A stretch of 6,450 bases of DNA from Thermoplasmata archaeon (GTDB taxonomy: Archaea > Thermoplasmatota > Thermoplasmata > Thermoplasmatales > Thermoplasmataceae): contig JAKBSB010000076.1 of assembly GCA_021845155.1 (NCBI GenBank), positions 1 to 6,450 of the forward strand, read 5' to 3'. The position numbers and the translations under genes are program-made. Below, piece after piece: positions 1 through 4,854 of the stretch (positions are counted from its first letter, which is position 1; each line of letters begins with the position of its first letter). The notes under the pieces were generated by a model. That model searched no databases. It saw only the letters and a program-made list of their open reading frames with translations, and was not told the origin of the DNA.

Positions 1-796
1 GGAGATTAAGTTTTGATATAACCGCTTCAGGCGCTACTGTATACCCTATCCTCAGGCCGGGGCACATAACCTTTGAAAATGTTCCCAGATATATGACATT
101 TTCACCGGTTTTATCCAGACTCTTTATGCTTGGTAACTTCTTTCCGGAATACCTGAGTTCTCCATATGGGTTGTCCTCGACTATTGGTACCTGGTATTTC
201 TCAGACAGCTCCAGCAGATGTTTCCTGCGATCGAGATTCAAGGTGTGCCCTGTAGGATTCTGGTAATTTGGTATAACATATATGAATCTTGGAAATTCAG
301 GCCTGCCTGTTAATGATTTCAGTTTTTCTTCCACTTTATCCGAGATAATTCCTTCACTGTCCATCTCCACTGGTATCATTTTTCCGGCATTGGCGTTGAA
401 AGCGGATATGGCACCCACATAAGTTGGTGATTCAACAATGACCCCATCTGACCTGTTGAGGAATATTTTTCCGAGTTCGTAAAGCCCCTGCTGAGATCCT
501 GAGGTAACAATGATCTCATTTTCTTCTGATTTTATTCCCTCTGTTTTCATTACCATTTTACTGATTTCTGTCCTGAGTTCAGGCAAACCACCGGTGTTAC
601 CGTATTGAAGAGCGTATTTCCCGCTTACATCAAGAACGTCGTCTACAATTTCCTTGAGATCCTGCATTGGAAAAGTGAGAGGGTTGGGCATACCGCCCCC
701 GAAGGAAATAAAATCTGGCATGGATGCATACTTCAAAAGTTCCCTTATCTCAGAGGGTTTCATGTAACCCAGCATTTCAGAAAATTTGTATTTCAT
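1..796 (-). CDS. PLP-dependent aminotransferase, class I/II (2-aminoadipate/aromatic type), C-terminus cut off by window edge
   Basis: My reverse-strand translation gives 265 residues from an ATG at 796, open to the window edge. It is a fold-type I aminotransferase, which moves an amino group between an amino acid and a 2-oxo acid using pyridoxal phosphate in the cytosol. Visible family marks are the N-terminal substrate segment SFGGGMPNP (about 31-39), YGNTGG (65-70), the cofactor-site stretch TSGSQQGL (98-105), ESPTY (122-126), NPTG with the PLP-contacting Asn180, Asp208 and Tyr211 in VEDNPYG, and the Schiff-base Lys242 in GTFSK followed by Arg249. This pattern resembles the COG1167 group (LysN, kynurenine/2-aminoadipate and aromatic aminotransferases) without the MocR-type HTH domain, since the catalytic fold starts at residue 1. 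Full members are near 400 residues, so about a third is missing. The substrate cannot be read from the sequence. The ATG fits the family N-terminus and a TATA box 35 bp upstream. Confidence 0.93.
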   Translation of the reverse strand, partial: MKYKFSEMLGYMKPSEIRELLKYASMPDFISFGGGMPNPLTFPMQDLKEIVDDVLDVSGKYALQYGNTGGLPELRTEISKMVMKTEGIKSEENEIIVTSGSQQGLYELGKIFLNRSDGVIVESPTYVGAISAFNANAGKMIPVEMDSEGIISDKVEEKLKSLTGRPEFPRFIYVIPNYQNPTGHTLNLDRRKHLLELSEKYQVPIVEDNPYGELRYSGKKLPSIKSLDKTGENVIYLGTFSKVMCPGLRIGYTVAPEAVISKLNL

Positions 797-827
797 TGGA
801 ATCCCCGGATGATTATGACCGGAATAC

Positions 828-834
828 ATATAAA
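828..834 (-). promoter_or_regulatory. TATA box of the aminotransferase gene
   Basis: The minus strand reads TTTATAT here, centred 35 bp before the ATG at 796. With the usual archaeal TATA-to-start distance of 25-27 bp, transcription would begin near 805, leaving a leader of about 8-9 bases and no clear Shine-Dalgarno sequence. Inferred from spacing only. Confidence 0.6.
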
Positions 835-861
835 CCTAATCTGATACATATTAGCTCTGTT

Positions 862-891
862 ATTGATTCACAGATCAATGGGAAACTTCCC
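862..891. repeat. Two adjacent small palindromes in the divergent promoter region
   Basis: A 6-bp inverted repeat (ATTGAT, 6-base spacer, ATCAAT; 862-879) is followed immediately by GGGAA-AC-TTCCC (880-891). They sit between the two divergent TATA boxes, about 30 bp from the aminotransferase box and 13 bp upstream of the GTPase box. This is a plausible place for a transcription-factor operator, but palindromes this short also arise by chance. The rest of the 797-934 gap shows no gene. Confidence 0.3.
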
Positions 892-903
892 ACCCTATGA
901 AAA

Positions 904-916
904 AATATAATATATA
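904..916 (+). promoter_or_regulatory. TATA box of the GTPase-endA operon
   Basis: An AT-only tract (AATATAATATATA) lies with its centre about 26 bp before the ATG at 935. That spacing puts the transcription start at or beside the A of the start codon, so the operon mRNA is probably leaderless. No Shine-Dalgarno sequence is present between the box and the ATG, which agrees with this. Confidence 0.65.
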
Positions 917-934
917 GGTACCAATCAAAGAGCG

Positions 935-1456
935 ATGGATACTGATCGTCTGACGTGGAAAGTTAGCATTGTCGGGCCGACAGGCTCCGGTAAAAGTTCC
1001 CTTATTTCAAGAATAGTCTATGATTCAGACAATCCTGCAAGTACACAGAAGATGATTCTGAGAAAACGACTTTCTGTGCCCTTTAATGGTAGCTCCAAAA
1101 ATGTGGATTTTTTATTTCAGGAACTTGAAGAGACAAAGAACGCAGAAAAGTTCCTCATGGGTTCCACTGCGATACTGGTTACTGCAGATATAACTTCCAA
1201 TGATTCCATTAAATACTCTGAAGATATTTTGAAATTCATAGACCGTTTTGAACGAAAACCACTTGTAGCCCTTCTCGGAACGAAAATGGATCTCAGGTAC
1301 GAAGCTGTAATATGGCAGGATGAACTGAACAGTCTTGCCAGGAAATATGGTGCACTCAGTTTCCTCGTAACGGCAAAGAACTCAAATGAGGTCCCAAAGG
1401 TTCTTGAGCAGATATCTACGAGATTGATGGAAAAATTTGCTTCAAAGAGGAAATAG
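935..1456 (+). CDS. Atypical Ras/Rab-like small GTPase lacking a DxxG motif
   Basis: This 173-residue protein has the size and order of a single small-GTPase domain. G1 (P-loop) is GPTGSGKS at 14-21, a Thr that could be G2 is at 37, G4 is TKMD at 116-119 inside LLGTKMDL, and G5 is VTAKN at 145-149, an SAK-like motif. The segment where Ras/Rab proteins have WDTAGQE reads LFQELEE (60-66), so the Mg-binding Asp and the switch II Gly of G3 are both missing. Nucleotide binding is likely retained; hydrolysis and switching are likely altered. No lipidation cysteine, signal peptide or membrane helix is present, so it should be cytosolic. The ATG is 26 bp after a TATA box. The next gene begins one base after its stop, so it is in an operon with endA. 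Its partner and role are unknown. The family call is firm; any link to tRNA processing is inference from position. Confidence 0.82.
   Translation: MDTDRLTWKVSIVGPTGSGKSSLISRIVYDSDNPASTQKMILRKRLSVPFNGSSKNVDFLFQELEETKNAEKFLMGSTAILVTADITSNDSIKYSEDILKFIDRFERKPLVALLGTKMDLRYEAVIWQDELNSLARKYGALSFLVTAKNSNEVPKVLEQISTRLMEKFASKRK
1447..1450 (+). promoter_or_regulatory. Ribosome binding site deciding the endA start
   Basis: GAGG lies inside the last codons of the GTPase gene, seven bases before the ATG at 1458. This supports 1458 over the in-frame TTG at 1437, which overlaps the GTPase and has no such site at proper spacing. As a downstream gene of an operon, endA would need a Shine-Dalgarno site although the operon start is leaderless. 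Confidence 0.55.
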
Positions 1457-1457
1457 A

Positions 1458-2399
1458 ATGGCTGGTGCCGTCTGTTCGGGCATTTTTTTCAATATAACCG
1501 GCAACAGAAGCCCTTCCTTTATCCAGAACCATTACAAACTTGGGAAGATGGTTGATGGTTCACTTATCCTCAATAACTTCGAATGTATTTTTTTATACTA
1601 TAAGAACAGGATAGAACCTGTGAATCCACATTACAGAAAATCACTGAACTTACTGCATGAACTTCTCAGGGACGATGGAGAAACGGAGCTTTACATAGTT
1701 TATGAGATTCTGAAGACCAGAGGGCTTTACGTTAAGAGAGAGAGCAACATGCTTTTTGCTAGGAAGACACCAAACGGAAAATTGATGGGTCCAATAATTG
1801 TAAGGAGGGAAAACAGCGTCACTGATTTCCATTATCTTCATTCGAACGCACCTGCATACTATTTCACCCTGGACGAGGACGGAGATATAACTGCTTTCCT
1901 TGTCACGGAAGAAGAGATCGCTGGCCGGAACAATGAAAAGATACCATTACATATTGACACTGAAAGAGTTGGTGGCAGAATAGTAACCGATCGTCGTGAT
2001 ATTCCCGCCTGGTATGGCCAACCCTTCAAGGATCTCAGAATACTGAGCGATTTTGAGAGTGGATATCACAGGTCTGATTCCACTGAGGGTTTTCTGAACA
2101 GGATCTACAGTGATCTTATCGACCGCAGATTCATAGTCAAGAGTGGATTCAAATATGGTGCTCATTTCCGTGCATACGCTGAAAACATCGGAGATCATGC
2201 AGAATTCCTGATACATTATCTTGAGGGCCCTGAGGAATGGTACAAGATCAGCAGGGCTGTACGTGTGGCCAATGGGGTGAGAAAGAGGATGATCTTCTGC
2301 GGTTACATGAACGACAGATTGATGTTTGTTGAAATTAAAAGAATAAGGGACCCATTCAGGGAACAGGATGATGCCGTAGAGCCCACTACCCCAGGCTAG
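1458..2399 (+). CDS. endA: tRNA-splicing endonuclease EndA, two-repeat homodimer type (EC 4.6.1.16)
   Basis: EndA cuts both exon-intron borders at bulge-helix-bulge structures in precursor tRNA, giving 2',3'-cyclic phosphate and 5'-hydroxyl ends for ligation by RtcB. The 313-residue length fits the fused two-repeat (alpha2) form known from Thermoplasma and Archaeoglobus, not the roughly 180-residue alpha4 form. The C-terminal repeat (about 205-298) is the catalytic one: RFIVKSGFKYGAHFRAY leads to Tyr240, His247 sits in GDHAEF, and Lys276 lies in ANGVRKRM; these match the family's Tyr/His/Lys triad. The Tyr-to-His distance is 7, against about 10 in Methanocaldococcus, so that loop is short. 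The N-terminal repeat (about 1-117) keeps the fold signature HYKLGKMVDGSLILNNFE and IVYEILKTRGLYVK but has no triad, as expected for a structural repeat. Start 1458 keeps the family's first strand and has GAGG upstream. It is coupled to the GTPase by a one-base gap. Confidence 0.95.
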   Translation: MAGAVCSGIFFNITGNRSPSFIQNHYKLGKMVDGSLILNNFECIFLYYKNRIEPVNPHYRKSLNLLHELLRDDGETELYIVYEILKTRGLYVKRESNMLFARKTPNGKLMGPIIVRRENSVTDFHYLHSNAPAYYFTLDEDGDITAFLVTEEEIAGRNNEKIPLHIDTERVGGRIVTDRRDIPAWYGQPFKDLRILSDFESGYHRSDSTEGFLNRIYSDLIDRRFIVKSGFKYGAHFRAYAENIGDHAEFLIHYLEGPEEWYKISRAVRVANGVRKRMIFCGYMNDRLMFVEIKRIRDPFREQDDAVEPTTPG

Positions 2400-2409
2400 G
2401 GTATGGGGC
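2381..2409 (+). terminator. GC-rich hairpin across the endA stop codon
   Basis: GCCC (2381-2384) pairs with GGGC (2406-2409) and TACCC (2387-2391) with GGGTA (2399-2403), separated by a symmetric two-base internal loop and closed by a 7-base loop. The stem covers the endA stop and is followed by CTTCTCT. A further 5-bp hairpin, TCTGA-GGATA-TCAGA, is at 2414-2428. The gap separates convergent genes, so it may help end transcripts from either side. Archaeal termination usually relies on T-tracts, and none of length is present, so this is a weak call. Confidence 0.35.
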
Positions 2410-2439
2410 CTTCTCTGAGGATATCAGATGAAGATAAAT

Positions 2440-3042
2440 TTAAATCTGGGCCTCGAAATCATCTATTGTACTCTGGAAATCATTGTAAGTTGAAATTCTT
2501 CCGGAGTTCTTCAGGATCTCCCTTGCCAGTAACCAGTACACCACTGCAAGCGATCTTCTTCCCTTGTTGTTTGTCGGGATCACAAGATCAACAAAATCCG
2601 TCTGGTTATTCGCGTCACAGAGTGCTATTATAGGAACGCCGATCATCTTTGCCTCTTTCATGACCTGGGTATCTGCAAGGGGATCTGTAATGACTATTAC
2701 CTTTGCTTCCCTGTACCCCTTGAGTTGGGGATTGGTCAGTGTTCCTGGAATGAATCTACCAACTATGGAAGATGCACCGACCGTTTCGGAAAACTTGGAA
2801 ACTGGCCTGAATGCGTACTGTCTCTGGGCAACAATGAGAATGTCTTCCGGCTTGAAACGAGAGAGCATTTTGCCTGCCTCAATAAGCTTATGGTTAGTCT
2901 GTTTAACATCCAGAATGTAAAGACCGTCATTTCTGATCTTGAAAATGTATTTCTCCATATCCTTGGACTTTACCTGTGTTCCAATATGAACACCGGATTT
3001 CTGATACTCTTCCTCCGAAATTAAAAGTTCTTCTGCCATCAT
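2440..3042 (-). CDS. rpsB: Small ribosomal subunit protein uS2
   Basis: This is archaeal ribosomal protein S2, a component of the head/platform region of the 30S subunit. The translation shows both familiar S2 regions: EEYQKSGVHIGTQ near the N-terminus with KYIFKIRNDGLYILD after it, and ITDPLADTQVMKEAKMIGVPIIALCD followed by DLVIPTNNKGRRSLAVVYWLLARE towards the C-terminus. It is about 200 residues, the short archaeal form. The frame is open back to an ATG at 3105, but the extra 21 residues do not resemble S2 and contain the gene's TATA box, so I place the start at tandem ATG codons 3042/3039. The TATA box is about 33-36 bp upstream, giving a leader of 7-10 bases without a Shine-Dalgarno site. 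It sits 82 bp behind guaAB on the same strand but appears to have its own promoter. Confidence 0.95.
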   Translation of the reverse strand: MMAEELLISEEEYQKSGVHIGTQVKSKDMEKYIFKIRNDGLYILDVKQTNHKLIEAGKMLSRFKPEDILIVAQRQYAFRPVSKFSETVGASSIVGRFIPGTLTNPQLKGYREAKVIVITDPLADTQVMKEAKMIGVPIIALCDANNQTDFVDLVIPTNNKGRRSLAVVYWLLAREILKNSGRISTYNDFQSTIDDFEAQI

Positions 3043-3071
3043 TGAATATTCGTTGGGTAAATCATAGAATA

Positions 3072-3079
3072 CTATATAA
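3072..3079 (-). promoter_or_regulatory. TATA box of rpsB
   Basis: The minus strand reads TTATATAG, centred about 33 bp before the first of two tandem ATG codons at 3042. The predicted start of transcription is near 3049. It lies within the longer open frame that reaches 3105, which argues against that upstream start. Confidence 0.6.
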
Positions 3080-3124
3080 CTTATGCTGGCACCTTCATAA
3101 ACCAATAAATGGTCGTGGTTTTGT

Positions 3125-4063
3125 TCACTCCCACTCTATTGTTCCAGGAGGTTTATTGGTTATATCATAGACCACACGATTCACTCCTCTGACCCTGTTT
3201 GTAATATCAGTTGATAGGTTTTCCAGAAATTCCCATGGTGGCTTTGTAAAAGTTCCAGACATTGCATCGCTGGAATCGATCATCCTGATTGCAATGGTGT
3301 AGCCGTATGTTCTCTTATCACCGTGTATTCCGGTTGTCTTTACAGGCAGAAGTATGGCAAAGAACTGCCACGGCATTACTTCCCATGATCCGGCATTTTC
3401 CAGGACTGAATTTTCAACGATTTCAGTTGCAAGTTTCAGAATTTCCAGTCCCTCCCTTGTAACTTCCCCAATGACCCTGACAGCCAGACCGGGTCCGGGA
3501 AAAGGCTGCACAATTTCTGGAATATTAAGATATCGTGATATTTCCCGTATTTCGTCCTTGTAAAGGTCCCTTAAAGGCTCAATAAGCTTGAGATTCATCT
3601 TTTCTGGAAGCCCCCCAACATTATGATGGCTCTTAATGGTATCCCTCACACCACCACCACTCTCGATCCAGTCAGGTGCAATTGTACCCTGGAGAAGGCA
3701 TTCTGCACCGTATTTGAGAGCCTGCTCCTCGAACACATCTATGAATGTTTTTCCAATGATCTTCCTTTTCTCTTCTGGTTCAGTGATACCTTTCATTCTG
3801 GAAATAAACTTTTCTGATTCATCCAGTATCAGGTAATTCAGCCCAAACCTTTCGAATGTGTGTCTTACCCTCTCTTTCTCACCATTTCTCAAAAATCCAG
3901 TATCAACAAACACTGTGAGTATCCTGTCTCCCGCTGCCCTGTTTGCAAGAACGGCAAGGAGAGTACTGTCCTGTCCTCCGGAGCATGCAAGAATACCCCT
4001 ACCTGTCAACTTTGAAACTATCTCCTTGCCTGCATCTTCAACAAACTTTGCTGCATCAACCAT
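3125..4063 (-). CDS. guaAB: GMP synthase subunit B (ATP pyrophosphatase, XMP-aminating subunit; EC 6.3.5.2)
   Basis: This subunit adenylates XMP with ATP and aminates it to GMP, using ammonia passed from a separate glutaminase subunit. That two-subunit arrangement is the archaeal norm, and no glutaminase gene is in the window. From the ATG at 4063 the protein is 312 residues. It shows the N-type PP-loop SGGQDST (28-34), [10 protein letters not shown] (54-62), [13 protein letters not shown] (125-137), the XMP-site stretch [12 protein letters not shown] (145-156), [16 protein letters not shown] (187-202), GDKRTYGY (248-255) and the conserved C-terminal end KPPGTIEWE. An in-frame TTG two codons upstream (4069) is possible; I prefer the ATG because GGAG (4074-4077) lies ten bases before it. 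The gene has 185 bp of non-coding sequence upstream and so probably its own promoter. rpsB follows after 82 bp but has a separate TATA box. Confidence 0.96.
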   Translation of the reverse strand: MVDAAKFVEDAGKEIVSKLTGRGILACSGGQDSTLLAVLANRAAGDRILTVFVDTGFLRNGEKERVRHTFERFGLNYLILDESEKFISRMKGITEPEEKRKIIGKTFIDVFEEQALKYGAECLLQGTIAPDWIESGGGVRDTIKSHHNVGGLPEKMNLKLIEPLRDLYKDEIREISRYLNIPEIVQPFPGPGLAVRVIGEVTREGLEILKLATEIVENSVLENAGSWEVMPWQFFAILLPVKTTGIHGDKRTYGYTIAIRMIDSSDAMSGTFTKPPWEFLENLSTDITNRVRGVNRVVYDITNKPPGTIEWE

Positions 4064-4073
4064 TTTCAATTAT

Positions 4074-4077
4074 CTCC
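4074..4077 (-). promoter_or_regulatory. Probable ribosome binding site of guaAB
   Basis: The minus strand has GGAG ten bases before the ATG at 4063 and four before the in-frame TTG at 4069. Its presence suggests that guaAB, unlike most leading genes here, has a leader. A weak TATA-like ATACTGTATC centred near 4107 would start transcription near 4081; this is uncertain. Confidence 0.4.
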
Positions 4078-4162
4078 ATTATCTAAAAGTTCAGCTACCT
4101 GATACAGTATGATTCCGGGATATGAATAATTTCTCATAAGGAGATTGAAAAATTCAAACAGC

Positions 4163-4198
4163 CTTATTGAAAACCTGTAAAAGAAAAGTTTCAATAAG
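4163..4198. repeat. 10-bp perfect inverted repeat upstream of guaAB
   Basis: CTTATTGAAA (4163-4172) and TTTCAATAAG (4189-4198) are exact reverse complements with a 16-base spacer. Nearby are TTGAA-AAA-TTCAA (4145-4157) and GGTTT-C-AAACC (4205-4215), so the TTTCAA/TTGAAA word recurs across about 85 bp. The block lies about 100-135 bp before guaAB and after the membrane-protein stop. It could be an operator for guaAB, an RNA hairpin in a longer leader, or part of the upstream terminator. The remainder of the 4070-4254 gap shows no gene. Confidence 0.45.
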
Positions 4199-4225
4199 AT
4201 TCCGGGTTTCAAACCAGTAAATTTG

Positions 4226-4236
4226 AAAAAAAGAAA
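4226..4236 (-). terminator. T-tract terminator after the membrane-protein gene
   Basis: On the minus strand TTTCTTTTTTT lies 19-29 bases after the stop of the membrane-protein gene. Runs of T in the non-template strand are the established archaeal termination signal, and the position fits the end of the RAM protein-membrane protein transcript. Confidence 0.55.
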
Positions 4237-4254
4237 CTTACCAGATATCCAGGC

Positions 4255-4566
4255 TCAGGTTTTCATTATGGCGCCGAGAAAAACAAGGAGACCAATTACA
4301 GCCCCAATAACTGCAGCAACCACGTAGAAAAGTGTTCCGTAGATAACGTTCTGAACGAATCCCAGGTCGAATGTGTATCTGCTCAGATATGCAGTAAGGA
4401 TGCCAATCAATATGCCCCCAACCAGCAGGACGGCACCGACTGTTCTACTTTTGCCGCTACCGAAGTAAGCGGTTAAAATTCCCAGCACAAACAGCGAAAG
4501 AGCCATCAGTGCCAAAATCACCATGGAAAATACTTCTGGATTAAAACCTGTATAGACATTACTCAA
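4255..4566 (-). CDS. Small membrane protein with three predicted helices, unknown function
   Basis: I do not recognise the family. From a TTG at 4566 it has 103 residues, nearly all in three long hydrophobic segments at roughly 12-34, 43-61 and 71-99. A short positive link (GSGKSRT) joins the first two, and SRYTFDLGF joins the second and third. There is no cleavable signal peptide, no cysteine or histidine cluster, and no catalytic motif. GSGKSRT is not a convincing P-loop because it sits between membrane helices. The frame also allows a GTG start at 4575, but GAGGTG (4573-4578) matches the 16S rRNA tail and is six bases before the TTG, so it more likely serves the TTG than overlaps the start. 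The gene follows the RAM-domain gene closely and is probably co-transcribed with it; a T-tract lies downstream. Confidence 0.75.
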   Translation of the reverse strand: MSNVYTGFNPEVFSMVILALMALSLFVLGILTAYFGSGKSRTVGAVLLVGGILIGILTAYLSRYTFDLGFVQNVIYGTLFYVVAAVIGAVIGLLVFLGAIMKT

Positions 4567-4572
4567 TATTTG

Positions 4573-4578
4573 CACCTC
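4573..4578 (-). promoter_or_regulatory. Strong Shine-Dalgarno site of the membrane-protein gene
   Basis: GAGGTG on the minus strand matches six bases of the complement of the conserved 16S 3' end. It overlaps the stop of the RAM-domain gene and lies six bases before TTG 4566. If GTG 4575 were the start, the site would run into the start codon. Confidence 0.6.
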
Positions 4579-4810
4579 ATAATTTTATTCCTGTAAGTGT
4601 CTTGGTATCTATAACACCTTCGATAGTCCTGATATGTTCTATCACGGTTTTCCCAAGTTCACTGTAGTCCTTAGCATCTATTTTGACTATCAAGTCGTAT
4701 TCACCAAAGAGAGGATGGATTTCCACCACATACTTTACTTTTGAAATTTTGTTGTAGACCTCGTGCTCCTTTCCGGGAACAGTACTAACCAGTACAAACG
4801 CTATGGACAA
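4577..4810 (-). CDS. Stand-alone Lrp/AsnC-type RAM (ligand-binding) domain protein
   Basis: This 77-residue protein is the C-terminal effector domain of Lrp/AsnC regulators without the DNA-binding helix-turn-helix. The marks are a first strand, SIAFVLVSTVPGKEHEVYNKI, a central VVEIHPLFGEYDLIVKIDAKDYSEL (about 28-52), and IRTIEGVIDTKTLTGI at the end. Together they give the expected beta-alpha-beta-beta-alpha-beta order. Such domains form dimers and larger rings and bind amino acids in known members; the stand-alone ones may modulate full-length Lrp proteins or act as amino-acid sensors. The start is TTG at 4810, since no ATG or GTG precedes the first strand in this frame; GGTG lies five bases before it. 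A TATA box 35 bp upstream gives it its own promoter just behind hisS. The membrane-protein gene follows directly. Ligand and partner cannot be read from the sequence. Confidence 0.9.
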   Translation of the reverse strand: MSIAFVLVSTVPGKEHEVYNKISKVKYVVEIHPLFGEYDLIVKIDAKDYSELGKTVIEHIRTIEGVIDTKTLTGIKL

Positions 4811-4840
4811 TTTAACACCAATATGTATAGATTTTCAGCA

Positions 4841-4849
4841 CTTATAAAT
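4841..4849 (-). promoter_or_regulatory. TATA box of the RAM protein-membrane protein pair
   Basis: The minus strand reads ATTTATAAG, centred 35 bp before the TTG at 4810 and six bases past the hisS stop. Transcription would start near 4818-4820, leaving a leader that just includes GGTG. The pair may therefore be expressed both from here and by read-through from hisS. Confidence 0.6.
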
Positions 4850-4854
4850 TTTTC

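Noticed and set aside
605..844. Plus-strand open frame of 79 codons opposite the aminotransferase
   Set aside because: It is antisense to a clearly conserved aminotransferase, has no family resemblance, and would run across the aminotransferase promoter.
1947..2216. Minus-strand open frame of 89 codons inside endA
   Set aside because: It lies opposite the catalytic repeat of endA and has no recognisable domain or promoter.
2564..2920. Plus-strand open frame of 118 codons opposite rpsB
   Set aside because: It mirrors the S2 coding sequence; no promoter, ribosome site or family resemblance supports it.
4141..4216. CRISPR array from repeated TTTCAA/TTGAAA words
   Set aside because: The words are six to twelve bases, irregularly spaced and in mixed orientation; there are no direct repeats of CRISPR length or uniform spacers.
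4226..4257. GSGKS in the membrane protein as a P-loop NTPase
   Set aside because: The motif lies in a short loop between two membrane helices with no preceding strand or Walker B, so it is a chance match.
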